DNA of 64,000 bases from Salana multivorans (lineage in GTDB: Bacteria; Actinomycetota; Actinomycetes; Actinomycetales; Beutenbergiaceae), in NCBI RefSeq assembly GCF_003751805.1, contig NZ_RKHQ01000002.1, positions 744,001-808,000 of the forward strand, in the 5' to 3' direction. The notes below the pieces were generated by a model that saw nothing but the letters and a program-made list of their open reading frames with translations, was not told the origin of the DNA and ran no database searches. The position numbers and the translations under genes were made by a program. The first letter of the stretch is position 1, and each line of letters begins with the position of its first letter. This document shows, one piece after another, positions 33,762 through 46,877 of this stretch.

Positions 33762-35090
33762 CTACTCTCCCAGACCGAAGAACGGACGGACGGTCGGCAG
33801 GACGGCGAGGAACGCGTCGACGTCCTCGGTGCTGCTCGCGACGCCGAGCGACGCCCGGACCGACGACGCCGCCCCGAGCCGCCGGTGGATCGGCTGCGCG
33901 CAGTGGTGGCCGACGCGGACCGCGATGCCCTCGGCGTCGAGCACCTGGCCGACGTCGTGCGGGTGGACGCCGGCGACCTCGAACGAGACCACGCCGACCC
34001 GGTCGGTCGCGTCGGTCGGGCCGAGCACGCGGACGTGCGGCACCCGGGCGATCCCGGCGAGCAGCCGCTGCGTCAGCTCGTGCTCGTGGGCCGCGATCCC
34101 CGCCATGCCCAGGTCGGTGAGGTACTGCGCGGCCGCGCCGAAGCCGACGGCCTCGGCGACCGGCTGCGTCCCCGCCTCGAACTTCTGCGGCGGGGGGAGG
34201 AACGTCGCCGTCTCCATCGTCACGACCTCGACCATCGAGCCGCCCGTGAAGACCGTCGGCAGCGCCTCGAGCAGCTCGCGCCGCCCGTAGAGCGCCCCGA
34301 CGCCGTGCGGCGCGAGCACCTTGTGCCCGGAGAACACGGCGAAGTCGACGTCGAGCGCCGTCAGGTCGAGCGGCAGGTGGGGCGCGGACTGGCAGGCGTC
34401 GAGGACGACGAGCGCCCCGACCTCGTGCGCCCGCGCGACGATCGGTGCCAGGTCCGTCACGGCCCCGGTGACGTTCGACGCGTGCGTCACGGCCACGACG
34501 CGGGCGCGCTCCCCCACGACCGCCGGCAGGTCGGACAGGTCGAGCCGCCCGGAGTCGGTCGCGGGGATCCAGCGCAGCGTCGCCCCTGTCCGGGCGGCGA
34601 GCTGCTGCCACGGGATGAGGTTCGCGTGGTGCTCGAGCTCCGTGACGACGATCTCGTCGCCCGGCCCGAGCGCGAACCGGCGGGCCGCGGCGCCGCCGGA
34701 GCCGAGCGAGGCGTTCTGCATCGCGTAGGCGAGCAGGTTGAGCCCCGCGGTCGCGCCCGAGGTCCAGACCAGCTCGCCCTCGCCGACGCCGACGAGTCGC
34801 GCGACGTCACCGCGGGCGGCCTCGAACAGCTCGGTCGCCTCGCCCGCGAGGGTGTGCGCGCCGCGGTGCACGGCGGCGTTGCGGCTCAGGTAGTAGTCCT
34901 GCTCCGCATCGATGACGACCTCGGGCTTCTGGGAGGTCGCCCCCCAGTCGAGGTACACGAGCCGCCGGCCGTTGACCTCGCGCGCGAGGAGCGGGAAGTC
35001 CGCCCGCACGCGCGCGAGCTCCGCCGGGCTGAGCACCTGGCCGCCGGCCCCGGGGTCGCCCGGGGCCGGCGGCAGCTGCGTCGTCGTCAT
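33762..35090 (-). CDS. sufS: cysteine desulfurase SufS
   Basis: 442 residues, PLP-dependent. It removes sulfur from cysteine and passes it to SufU. RLVYLDWGATSQKPEVVIDA and NAAVHRGAHTLAGEATELFE are the N-terminal family blocks, VVTELEHHANLIPWQQLAAR lies over the cofactor, the Schiff-base Lys is in FAVFSGHKVLAPHGVGALYG and the active Cys in RVGHHCAQPIHRRLG. ATG at 35090 (MTTTQLPPAPGDPGAGGQVL) is chosen over an upstream in-frame start because the extension is unlike the family and reduces the 34-nt gap to sufC. Belongs to the sufR-BDC-S-U-T operon. Confidence 0.96.
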   Translation of the reverse strand: MTTTQLPPAPGDPGAGGQVLSPAELARVRADFPLLAREVNGRRLVYLDWGATSQKPEVVIDAEQDYYLSRNAAVHRGAHTLAGEATELFEAARGDVARLVGVGEGELVWTSGATAGLNLLAYAMQNASLGSGGAAARRFALGPGDEIVVTELEHHANLIPWQQLAARTGATLRWIPATDSGRLDLSDLPAVVGERARVVAVTHASNVTGAVTDLAPIVARAHEVGALVVLDACQSAPHLPLDLTALDVDFAVFSGHKVLAPHGVGALYGRRELLEALPTVFTGGSMVEVVTMETATFLPPPQKFEAGTQPVAEAVGFGAAAQYLTDLGMAGIAAHEHELTQRLLAGIARVPHVRVLGPTDATDRVGVVSFEVAGVHPHDVGQVLDAEGIAVRVGHHCAQPIHRRLGAASSVRASLGVASSTEDVDAFLAVLPTVRPFFGLGE

Positions 35091-35124
35091 CTCGATCCGA
35101 TCCGGTCCGGTGGTGCGCCGGGCC

Positions 35125-35886
35125 TCAGGCCCGCGCGCCGGAGAGGAAGCGGTCGTAGCCCTCCTCCTCGAGGCGCTCGGCGAGCTCGGGGCCACCCTCC
35201 TCCGCCACGCGGCCGTTCACGAACACGTGGACGAAGTCCGGGTGGATGTAGCGCAGGATGCGGGTGTAGTGCGTGATGAGCATGATGCCGACGTCCGAGG
35301 AGTCCTTGAGCCGGTTGACGCCCTCGGAGACGATGCGCAGCGCGTCGACGTCGAGGCCGGAGTCGGTCTCGTCGAGCACCGCGATCTTCGGCCGCAGGAG
35401 CTCCATCTGGAGGATCTCGTGCCGCTTCTTCTCGCCGCCGGAGAAGCCCTCGTTGACGTTGCGGGTGGCGAACTCGCCGTCCATCCGCAGCCGCTCCATC
35501 GCCTCGCGCACGTCCTTGGTCCACGTGCGCAGCGCCGGGGCCTCGCCGTCGACCGCGGTCTTGGCGGTGCGCAGGAAGTTGGCCACCGTGACGCCGGGGA
35601 CCTCGACCGGGTACTGCATCGCGAGGAACATCCCGGCGCGGGCGCGCTCGTCGACGCTCATCTCGAGCACGTCCTCCCCGTCGAGCAGGATCTGCCCGTC
35701 CGTGACGACGTACTTGGGGTGGCCCGCGATCGCGTAGGCGAGCGTCGACTTGCCCGAGCCGTTCGGGCCCATGATCGCGTGGGTCTCGCCCGAGCGGATG
35801 GTGAGGTCGACGCCCTTGAGGATGTTCTTCGGGCCGTCGTTGGTCTCCACGTCCACGTGGAGGTTCTTGATCTGGAGCTCTGCCAT
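35125..35886 (-). CDS. sufC: Fe-S assembly ATPase SufC
   Basis: 253-residue ABC-type ATPase that forms the SufBC2D scaffold and drives cluster assembly. Walker A is AIMGPNGSGKSTLAYAIAGH, the signature GFSGGEKKRHEILQMELLRP, Walker B with catalytic Glu IAVLDETDSGLDVDALRIVS, and the switch His in GIMLITHYTRILRYIHPD. Length and the soluble character (no membrane partner) are standard for SufC. The ATG at 35886 lies 65 nt after the Rieske gene stop. Minus strand, within the suf operon. Confidence 0.98.
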   Translation of the reverse strand: MAELQIKNLHVDVETNDGPKNILKGVDLTIRSGETHAIMGPNGSGKSTLAYAIAGHPKYVVTDGQILLDGEDVLEMSVDERARAGMFLAMQYPVEVPGVTVANFLRTAKTAVDGEAPALRTWTKDVREAMERLRMDGEFATRNVNEGFSGGEKKRHEILQMELLRPKIAVLDETDSGLDVDALRIVSEGVNRLKDSSDVGIMLITHYTRILRYIHPDFVHVFVNGRVAEEGGPELAERLEEEGYDRFLSGARA

Positions 35887-35951
35887 GGGATCTGCGTCCT
35901 GTCGTCAGTTCTGTTCGTCGTGTGTCGTTGGGGTGGTGCGGGTGGGACCGG

Positions 35952-36317
35952 TCAGCCGGCCATGGCCGGCGCGTCGGCGTCGACCTGGACGATCTCGCCG
36001 GCGATCCGCACCGGATAGGTGGCGACGGGCTGCGTCGCCGGGAGGTTGAGCGGGCGACCGGTCCGCGCGTCGAAGCGCGAGCCGTGCTTCCAGCACTCCA
36101 CGGCGCAGTCGCCCCCGGGACCGCCGCGGTCGTCCACGTCGCCGTCGCCGAGGGAGGCGCGCCCGTGCGAGCACTCGTCGTCCAGGGCGAACACCTCCCC
36201 CGCGCTCGAGCGGACGAGGGCGATCAGCAGCGACGCGCCGCCGTCCGCCTCGACCGAGATGGTCATGGCGGAACCGGGGGCGATGTCGTCGAGGAAGGCC
36301 GCGTCACGGAATGTCAC
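35952..36317 (-). CDS. Rieske [2Fe-2S] ferredoxin-type protein within the suf operon
   Basis: 121 residues forming one Rieske domain. The cluster ligands are Cys-His in DDECSHGRASLGDGDVDD and Cys-His in AVECWKHGSRFDARTGRPLN, and the C-terminal strand is PVATYPVRIAGEIVQVDADA. The protein is of the kind annotated as a non-heme oxygenase ferredoxin subunit, yet here, as in other actinomycetes, it lies between sufD and sufC and probably serves as an electron donor in cluster assembly or as a dedicated acceptor; this role is inferred from position. GTG at 36317 starts 4 nt after the sufD stop. Confidence 0.92.
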   Translation of the reverse strand: MTFRDAAFLDDIAPGSAMTISVEADGGASLLIALVRSSAGEVFALDDECSHGRASLGDGDVDDRGGPGGDCAVECWKHGSRFDARTGRPLNLPATQPVATYPVRIAGEIVQVDADAPAMAG

Positions 36318-36321
36318 GGGG

Positions 36322-37533
36322 TCACGCGCCCGTCACCTCGAGCTCGGCCTCGATGGCCTCGATGAGCCGCTGCTCGACGCGCTCGACGCCGATCTGCTGG
36401 ATCAGCTCGGCGAAGAAGCCGCGCACCACCAGCCGGCGGGCGACGTCCTCGGGGATGCCGCGCGCCTTGAGGTAGAAGAGCTGCTCGTCGTCGAACCGAC
36501 CGGTCGCGCTCGCGTGGCCGGCGCCCTCGATCTCGCCGGTCTCGATCTCGAGGTTCGGCACGGAGTCGGCGCGGGCGCCGTCCGTCAGCACGAGGTTCCG
36601 GTTGAGCTCGTAGGTGTCGGTGCCCTCGGCCTCCTTGCGGATGAGGACGTCGCCGATCCAGACGCTGCGCGCGCCCTTGCCCTGGAGCGCGCCCTTGTAG
36701 GTGACCCGCGAGCGGCAGTTCGGCGCCGCGTGGTCGACGAAGAGCTGGTGCTCGAGGTGCTGGCCGGCGTCGGAGTAGTAGAGCCCGAACAGCTCGATGT
36801 CGCCGCCGGGGGCCGCGAAGGCCGCCGAGGTGTTGAGCCGGACGACCCTGCCGCCGAGGCTGACGACGGTGCCGCGCAGGCGCGCGTCACGGCCGAGCCG
36901 CGCCACGACCTCGCCCGCGTGGACGGCGTCGGAGTCCCAGGACTGCAGGAGCACGAGGTTGAGGTGCGCGTTGTCGGCGACGTCGACGGAGACGAACTCC
37001 GAGTACGTCGCGCTCCCGACGCGGTCGATGATGACCGTGACCTCGGAGCTCTCCCCGACCGTGATGACGAGGTGACCGCGCACGTCGTCGCCCCGGCCGG
37101 TGAGCGTGATCTCGACGGGCTCGTCGACCACGGTGTTCCGCGCGACGGACAGCGCCGTCGCACCGCCCGAGCGCGCGACGGCGATGGCCGCCGCCCGGTC
37201 GCCGGGCGCCTGGACGCTCGCGGCGACGGCCGCGGCGGGGTCGAGCCGGGTCAGCGTGACGCCGACCGGAAGCTCCTGCGGCGTCGTCGTCCACTCCAGG
37301 TGGCCGTCGGCCGCGCGGTCCGCGAGCACGGGGGCGAGGACGTCGACGGCGGAGAACCGCCACTCCTCCTCGCTGCCCGTGACCTCGGGGAAGTCCGCGA
37401 CGTCGAACGAGCGCAGGCGCGCGGCGCGGGAGGACTCGGGGGCCTCCCCGACGCCGCCCGGGTCGCTCGAGTGCGTGTGCGCGCCGTCGGCGACGGCGCG
37501 GCTGTGGTCGGTCGAGAGATCGGTGGCGGTCAT
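36322..37533 (-). CDS. sufD: Fe-S assembly protein SufD
   Basis: 403 residues, partner of SufB in the SufBC2D scaffold. The first 50 residues are polar and disordered; the core beta-helix begins FDVADFPEVTGSEEEWRFSA and ends with NRNLVLTDGARADSVPNLEI, HASATGRFDDEQLFYLKARG and EDVARRLVVRGFFAELIQQI. The ATG at 37533 shares its first base with the last base of the sufB stop (TGATG), so the two are translationally coupled and made in step. The Rieske gene follows after 4 nt. A much longer upstream frame exists but only overlaps sufB. Confidence 0.96.
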   Translation of the reverse strand: MTATDLSTDHSRAVADGAHTHSSDPGGVGEAPESSRAARLRSFDVADFPEVTGSEEEWRFSAVDVLAPVLADRAADGHLEWTTTPQELPVGVTLTRLDPAAAVAASVQAPGDRAAAIAVARSGGATALSVARNTVVDEPVEITLTGRGDDVRGHLVITVGESSEVTVIIDRVGSATYSEFVSVDVADNAHLNLVLLQSWDSDAVHAGEVVARLGRDARLRGTVVSLGGRVVRLNTSAAFAAPGGDIELFGLYYSDAGQHLEHQLFVDHAAPNCRSRVTYKGALQGKGARSVWIGDVLIRKEAEGTDTYELNRNLVLTDGARADSVPNLEIETGEIEGAGHASATGRFDDEQLFYLKARGIPEDVARRLVVRGFFAELIQQIGVERVEQRLIEAIEAELEVTGA

Positions 37534-38984
37534 CAGCCGACGGCCCCTTCCATCTGCAGCTCGATGAGGCGGTTGAGCTCGAGCGCGTACTCCATCGGCA
37601 GCTCGCGCGCGATGGGCTCGACGAACCCGCGCACGATCATGGCCATCGCCTCGGTCTCGGGCATGCCCCGGGACATCAGGTAGAACAGCTGGTCCTCGCT
37701 CACCTTCGAGACGGTGGCCTCGTGGCCCATCTCGACGTCGTCGACGCGGACGTCGACGTACGGGTAGGTGTCGGACCGGGAGACGGTGTCGACGAGCAGC
37801 GCGTCGCACAGCACGTTCGACTTGCTCGCGTCGGCGCCCTCGAGCACCTGGACGAGGCCGCGGTAGGACGCGCGGCCACCGCCGCGGGCGACGGACTTCG
37901 ACACGATGGACGACGACGTGTGCGGCGCCATGTGGACCATCTTCGAGCCGGTGTCCTGGTGCTGGTCGACGCCGGCGAACGCGATCGAGAGCGTCTCGCC
38001 GCGCGCGTGCTCGCCCATGAGGTAGACCGCCGGGTACTTCATCGTCACCTTGGAGCCGATGTTCCCGTCGATCCACTCCATGACGCCGCCCTGCTCGACG
38101 GTCGAGCGCTTCGTCACGAGGTTGTAGACGTTGTTGGACCAGTTCTGGATCGTCGTGTAGCGGACGCGGGCGTCCTTCTTCACGATGATCTCGACGACGG
38201 CGGAGTGCAGCGAGTCGCTCGAGTAGATCGGCGCGGTGCAGCCCTCGACGTAGTGCACGTAGGAGCCCTCGTCGGCGATGATGAGCGTCCGCTCGAACTG
38301 GCCCATGTTCTCCGTGTTGATCCGGAAGTAGGCCTGGAGCGGGATCTCGACGTGGACGCCCTTCGGCACGTAGACGAACGAGCCGCCCGACCACACGGCC
38401 GTGTTGAGCGAGGCGAACTTGTTGTCACCCGTCGGGATGACGGAGCCGAAGTACTCCTCGAAGAACTCGGGGTGCTCCTTCAGCGCCGTGTCGGTGTCGA
38501 GGAAGATGACGCCCTGGCGCTCGAGCTCCTCGTTGATCTGGTGGTAGACCACCTCGGACTCGTACTGCGCGGCGACGCCGGCGACGAGACGCTGCTTCTC
38601 CGCCTCGGGGATGCCGAGGCGGTCGTAGGTGTTCTTGATGTCCTCGGGCAGGTCGTCCCAGGTCTGGGCCTGCTTCTCGGTCGAGCGCACGAAGTACTTG
38701 ATCTGGTCGAAGTCGATCCCCGTGAGGTCGGCGCCCCAGGTCGGCATCGGCTTGCGGTCGAAGAGCTGCAGGGCGCGCAGGCGACGCTTGAGCATCCACT
38801 CCGGCTCGCCCTTCAGGGCCGAGATCTCGCGCACGACGTCCTCGTTGAGCCCGCGGCGCGCGGTCGCGCCGGCGGTGTCGGTGTCGTGCCAGCCGAAGCT
38901 GTAGTTGCCGATGGAGGCGATCGTCTCCTCCTGCGTCATCGGCTCGCCCGGGCTGCTCCCGGTGTCGGTGAGCGGAGCGGTCAT
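37533..38984 (-). CDS. sufB: Fe-S scaffold protein SufB
   Basis: 483 residues, no intein. SufB carries the nascent [4Fe-4S] cluster on the SufBC2D complex. [20 protein letters not shown] and [20 protein letters not shown] open the protein; [20 protein letters not shown], the strand with the conserved Cys, lies mid-way; [20 protein letters not shown] ends it. Many mycobacterial SufB proteins hold inteins, but here the family profile is uninterrupted. Start ATG 38984. It follows sufR by 117 nt, a gap long enough to carry a separate promoter or the operator through which SufR would act; no clear palindrome was found in it. Confidence 0.97.
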   Translation of the reverse strand: MTAPLTDTGSSPGEPMTQEETIASIGNYSFGWHDTDTAGATARRGLNEDVVREISALKGEPEWMLKRRLRALQLFDRKPMPTWGADLTGIDFDQIKYFVRSTEKQAQTWDDLPEDIKNTYDRLGIPEAEKQRLVAGVAAQYESEVVYHQINEELERQGVIFLDTDTALKEHPEFFEEYFGSVIPTGDNKFASLNTAVWSGGSFVYVPKGVHVEIPLQAYFRINTENMGQFERTLIIADEGSYVHYVEGCTAPIYSSDSLHSAVVEIIVKKDARVRYTTIQNWSNNVYNLVTKRSTVEQGGVMEWIDGNIGSKVTMKYPAVYLMGEHARGETLSIAFAGVDQHQDTGSKMVHMAPHTSSSIVSKSVARGGGRASYRGLVQVLEGADASKSNVLCDALLVDTVSRSDTYPYVDVRVDDVEMGHEATVSKVSEDQLFYLMSRGMPETEAMAMIVRGFVEPIARELPMEYALELNRLIELQMEGAVG

Positions 38985-39101
38985 GTGAGTCCTTCCTTCG
39001 CGCTCAGGTGGTGGTCCGGTGGTCTGTGTCGTCGGGTCGGTCCGTCCGGTGGACGGCGACCCGCTCGTCGGGCGCGGCGCCGAGGCGTCGCGCGGCGTCG
39101 G

Positions 39102-39890
39102 TCAGGTGGCGTGCGCGATCGACGCCGGCGCCGAGGGCGGAGGCGGCGCCGACAGCCCGAGCGGGACGCTCGTGGTGCAGGCGTGCCCGCCGGCAGCGAT
39201 CGTGGCGAGCCGCTGGACGTGGACGCCCAGCAGCCGGGAGATGACGCGGGTCTCCGCCTCGCACAGCTCGGGGTAGCGCTCGGCCGCCTGCTGCACCGGG
39301 CAGTGGCCCTGGCAGAGCTGGAGGACGGGCAGCTCACCCGCCGGGCGGCGGGTCGAGGCGGCGTAGCCGTCGGCGGTGAGCGCGTCGGCGAGGGCGCGCG
39401 CCCGGGCCGGGATGTCGTCGCCCGCGGCCTCGACGACGGTGAGGTAGCGGGCCTCGAGCTCGGCCAGCCGACCGTCGGCGAACGTCGCGACGCCGGGCTC
39501 GCCCAGCGCCGCCGCGATGAAGTCGAGCGCCTCGACCGCGAGCTCGCCGGACGCGTCCGGCAGGTGCTCCTGGGCTCCGGTCGTCGCGACGTACTCACGC
39601 GGCGGCCGACCGCGCCCGCGCGGCCCGGTGACGGGGACGAGGCGCTCGGCGATCTCGCCGGCGGCGACGAGCGCCTGGAGGTGGCGCCGGACGCCGGCCG
39701 GGGTGAGGTCGAGCTCCGCGGCCAGGCGGGCCGCGTCGATCGGTCCCTGGGAGACGACGAGCGCACGGACCCGGGTCCGCGTGCTGTCCGCGTCCGGGGC
39801 CGGGACGAGGTGGTGGGGCGCGACACCGGTGTGGCTCGGGTCACCGGCGGGTCCGGCCGTGACGACCGAACCGGCGATCGACTCGTTCAT
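39102..39890 (-). CDS. sufR: SufR-type Fe-S-sensing transcriptional repressor
   Basis: 262 residues. A winged helix-turn-helix of the ArsR/DeoR type is at residues 40-100 (VSQGPIDAARLAAELDLTPA, GVRRHLQALVAAGEIAERLV, GRGRPPREYVATT). The C-terminal sensor domain has cysteines in LQLCQGHCPVQQ, PELCEAETRV and GGHACTTSVPLGLS, which hold the cluster in SufR proteins. In actinomycetes and cyanobacteria it represses the suf operon when cluster supply is sufficient. It is the first gene before sufB on the same strand, and divergent from an ABC exporter; ATG at 39890. A Pro/Ala-rich tail ends the protein. Confidence 0.93.
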   Translation of the reverse strand: MNESIAGSVVTAGPAGDPSHTGVAPHHLVPAPDADSTRTRVRALVVSQGPIDAARLAAELDLTPAGVRRHLQALVAAGEIAERLVPVTGPRGRGRPPREYVATTGAQEHLPDASGELAVEALDFIAAALGEPGVATFADGRLAELEARYLTVVEAAGDDIPARARALADALTADGYAASTRRPAGELPVLQLCQGHCPVQQAAERYPELCEAETRVISRLLGVHVQRLATIAAGGHACTTSVPLGLSAPPPPSAPASIAHAT

Positions 39891-39976
39891 CCGCCACCTC
39901 CACTGACCGCATCACGGCGCCCGCGCGACGCCTCTTTAGGTAACAGTGTCATGCGGTAAATCCATTCCTTCAAGCA

Positions 39977-39991
39977 AGGAGAGCCTCACCT
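39977..39991. promoter_or_regulatory. DtxR/IdeR-like imperfect palindrome between sufR and the ABC exporter
   Basis: AGGAGAGCCTCACCT pairs 6 of 7 positions around a central C and shares 12 of 15 positions with the core AGGTTAGSCTAACCT of iron-regulator boxes. It lies 30 nt upstream of the ABC exporter GTG, overlapping the expected -35 region of the TAGGAT promoter. Function unproven. Confidence 0.35.
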
Positions 39992-40006
39992 CCGGGCCAC
40001 GGCACG

Positions 40007-40012
40007 TAGGAT
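40007..40012 (+). promoter_or_regulatory. -10 box upstream of the ABC exporter ATPase gene
   Basis: TAGGAT ends 8 nt before GTG 40021 with no ribosome-binding site in between, so a leaderless or near-leaderless transcript is predicted. Confidence 0.5.
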
Positions 40013-40020
40013 CGGGAGCC

Positions 40021-41006
<986 letters not shown>

Positions 41007-41010
<4 letters not shown>

Positions 41011-41813
41011 GCGCGACGGGGCGAGCGTCCGGCGCGACCGCGACCGCCGCGACCGCCGCACCCGCCACGCGGAGGGCGTCCGCCGTCGGCCGCGTCCTCG
41101 CCTACGCGCGGTTCGAGACCGTCGGGATGCTGCGCAACGGGGAGCAGCTCCTCGTCGCCGTCGTCCTGCCGGCGCTGGCGCTCGTCGGGCTCGGCGCGGC
41201 CGACATCGTGCGGCTGCCGGGTGACGCCGCCCGGATCGACGTCGTCGCACCCGGCGTCATCGCCCTCGCCATCGTCTCCTCCTCGTTCACCTCCCAGGCC
41301 ATCGCGACGGCGTTCGACCGCCGCTGGGGCGTCCTGCGCCAGCTCGCGACGACGCCGCTCGGGTCCCCCGGCATCGTCCTCGGCAAGGGCCTCGCGGTGC
41401 TCGCGGTCCAGGTGATCCAGATCGCGCTGCTGACCGGCCTCGGTCTCGCGCTCGGGTGGCGACCGGAGACCGGCGCGCTGTGGGCGGCGGTGCTGGCGTG
41501 GTGGCTCGGGTCGCTGTCCTTCACGGCGCTCGGCCTCGTCCTCGCGGGGCGGCTGCGGGCCGAAGCGGTCCTCGCGGTCGCCAACCTGGCCTGGGTCGTG
41601 CTCGCGGGGGTCGGCGGACTCCTCCTCCCGACGTCGGGCGACACCCCCGTGCCCGTGCCGGCGATGGCCTGGCTGCCGACGGGAGCGCTCGGCGACGCGC
41701 TGCGCGAGACGCTCGGCGCCGGCGCGGTCCCGGGCGTCGGACTGGTCGTCCTCGGGGTGTGGGCGCTCGCCCTCGTCCTCGCGGCGACGCGCTGGTTCCG
41801 GCCCTCCGAGTAG
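41007..41813 (+). CDS. ABC-2 type exporter, permease subunit
   Basis: 268 residues with six predicted transmembrane helices, including LLVAVVLPALALVGLGAADI, GVIALAIVSSSFTSQAIATA and VLAVANLAWVVLAGVGGLLL. FDRRWGVLRQLATTPLGSPG is the cytosolic coupling element of ABC-2 permeases. The ATG at 41007 overlaps the ATPase stop, and a polar leader of about 28 residues precedes the first helix. The downstream neighbour in most actinomycetes is ctaA; here a subtilase gene intervenes. A role in haem or copper handling for cytochrome oxidase assembly is a reasonable inference from the conserved company but remains untested. Confidence 0.9.
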
Positions 41814-41849
41814 CGCCAGGTCCGCTAACAGGAAAACCGGGCTGTTGCT

Positions 41850-41879
41850 TGGGACCAACGTCCCTTACGGTTGGTCCCA
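41850..41879. promoter_or_regulatory. overlapping GGGAC-N4-GTCCC box and 10-bp hairpin upstream of the subtilase
   Basis: TGGGACCAAC (41850-41859) and GTTGGTCCCA (41870-41879) form a perfect 10-bp inverted repeat. The left arm also starts a second, mutually exclusive repeat, GGGAC-CAAC-GTCCC (41851-41864), which has the core of DosR/OsdR-type NarL-family sites. It stands 80-110 bp before GTG 41961 and 37 bp after the permease stop, so it may be an operator, an attenuator or a terminator of the ABC genes. Confidence 0.5.
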
Positions 41880-41960
41880 CTGCCCGCGGCGTCGATGCGG
41901 CGGGCGGCCTCGACGGGCAGGAGGGGGCCCCTCCCGTCACCTGACACCGAGGAGCACCCA

Positions 41961-45719
<3,759 letters not shown>

Positions 45720-45731
45720 CGGACGGACACA

Positions 45732-45779
45732 GCGAGGGCCGGGTGCCCGGGTCGCAGGACCCGGGCACCCGGCCCTCGC
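45732..45779 (+). terminator. 22-bp perfect hairpin after the subtilase gene
   Basis: GCGAGGGCCGGGTGCCCGGG plus TC (45732-45753) pairs fully with 45758-45779 around the tetraloop GCAG. It begins 13 nt after the subtilase stop and ends 6 nt before the -10 box of ctaA, so it insulates ctaA from read-through. Confidence 0.88.
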
Positions 45780-45785
45780 CGTCGC

Positions 45786-45791
45786 TAGGCT
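45786..45791 (+). promoter_or_regulatory. -10 box of a leaderless promoter for ctaA
   Basis: TAGGCT ends 6 nt before GTG 45798. Because a strong terminator occupies the sequence just upstream, any -35 contact would lie inside the hairpin DNA. Confidence 0.55.
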
Positions 45792-45797
45792 GTGCTG

Positions 45798-46817
45798 GTG
45801 TCCGCGCTCCCCCCGCACCCGGTCCCCGCGCCCTCAGGCTCCGCCGACGCCACCGACGCCGGGGGCTCCCCGTTCGGCTACGAGACGCCCCGTCCGGCTC
45901 GGCCCACGCGCCTGGTCGTGTCGCTCGCGTGGGGCAACCTGGCGCTGCAGCTCCTCATCATCCTGACCGGAGGGCTCGTCCGTCTCACGGGCTCGGGCCT
46001 CGGGTGCTCGACGTGGCCGCAGTGCGAGCCCGGTCAGTTCTCGCCCGTCCTGCACGAGGCGGCGAGCTACCACCCGTTCGTCGAGTTCGGCAACCGGGCG
46101 GTGTCCGTCATCGTGTGCCTCGTCGCGGTCGGCCTCCTCGTCGCGGTGTGGACCTCCCCCGGGACGCGGGAGCGCCGACCCGTCAGGCTGCTCGCCATCG
46201 CACCGCTCGCCGGCGTCCTCGCGCAGGCCGTCATCGGCGGGATCACCGTGCTCGTGGAGCTGCACCCGGCCGTCGTCGGCTTCCACTTCCTCATCTCCGC
46301 GGTGCTCGTGTGGGTCTCGACGCTGCTCCTCGTCCGGCTGCGCGAGGGCGACGCCCCGCCGCGGCAGACGTTCGCGGCCGCCGGCTGGAGCGGTGCGTGG
46401 CTGCGCTGGGCTCCCGCGACGTTCGCGGTGCTCACGGCGCTCGTCGTCGTCCTCGGGATCCTCACGACGGGTGCTGGCCCGCACTCCGGCGACGAGGAGG
46501 TCGGCTACCGGTTCGCGCTCGACCCGGCCCACCTGGCGAAGAGCCACGCGATGGCGGTGTGGGCGTTCGTCGCGGCCGTGCTGCTGACGCTCTGGCTCAT
46601 CGCCCGCGCGGTCCCCGGCGGTACCTCGCTCGCCCCGGTCCGGCACGCCCGGCGCGCCTGGGGCGTCCTGGTCGTCGTCACCCTCGCCCAGGGGCTGATC
46701 GGGTACGCGCAGTACTTCTCGGGACTGCCCGTCCCGCTCGTGGCGCTCCACCTCGTCGGGTCGGGTCTGCTCGTCGCGGCGGTGACGGCGGCCGTGCTCT
46801 CCCTCCGCGTCCGCTGA
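45798..46817 (+). CDS. ctaA: haem A synthase, COX15/CtaA family
   Basis: 339 residues, integral membrane enzyme that oxidises haem O to haem A for aa3-type cytochrome oxidase. A Pro-rich cytosolic leader of about 35 residues precedes eight predicted helices. LTGGLVRLTGSGLGCSTWPQ with the loop Cys pair, FGNRAVSVIVCLVAVGLLVA, IGGITVLVELHPAVVGFHFL and VVTLAQGLIGYAQYFSGLPV carry the family blocks and haem-ligand His residues. GTG 45798 is chosen over the in-frame GTG 45792 because of the leaderless spacing. In related genomes it directly follows the ABC-2 exporter genes. Confidence 0.94.
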   Translation: MSALPPHPVPAPSGSADATDAGGSPFGYETPRPARPTRLVVSLAWGNLALQLLIILTGGLVRLTGSGLGCSTWPQCEPGQFSPVLHEAASYHPFVEFGNRAVSVIVCLVAVGLLVAVWTSPGTRERRPVRLLAIAPLAGVLAQAVIGGITVLVELHPAVVGFHFLISAVLVWVSTLLLVRLREGDAPPRQTFAAAGWSGAWLRWAPATFAVLTALVVVLGILTTGAGPHSGDEEVGYRFALDPAHLAKSHAMAVWAFVAAVLLTLWLIARAVPGGTSLAPVRHARRAWGVLVVVTLAQGLIGYAQYFSGLPVPLVALHLVGSGLLVAAVTAAVLSLRVR

Positions 46818-46877
46818 GGCGTCCGGCCCGGGCGCCGCGACGGTGGCGGGCGCGAGCCGGCGGGGCCGCGGCGCGGA

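Noticed and set aside
38985-39101. Searched for a SufR operator between sufR and sufB.
   Set aside because: No inverted repeat of convincing length or similarity to published SufR sites could be found by eye.
46832-46874. GC-rich inverted repeat between ctaA and the Nudix gene as a terminator.
   Set aside because: Arms of 8 bp are separated by 27 nt and consist only of G and C; not distinguishable from background.
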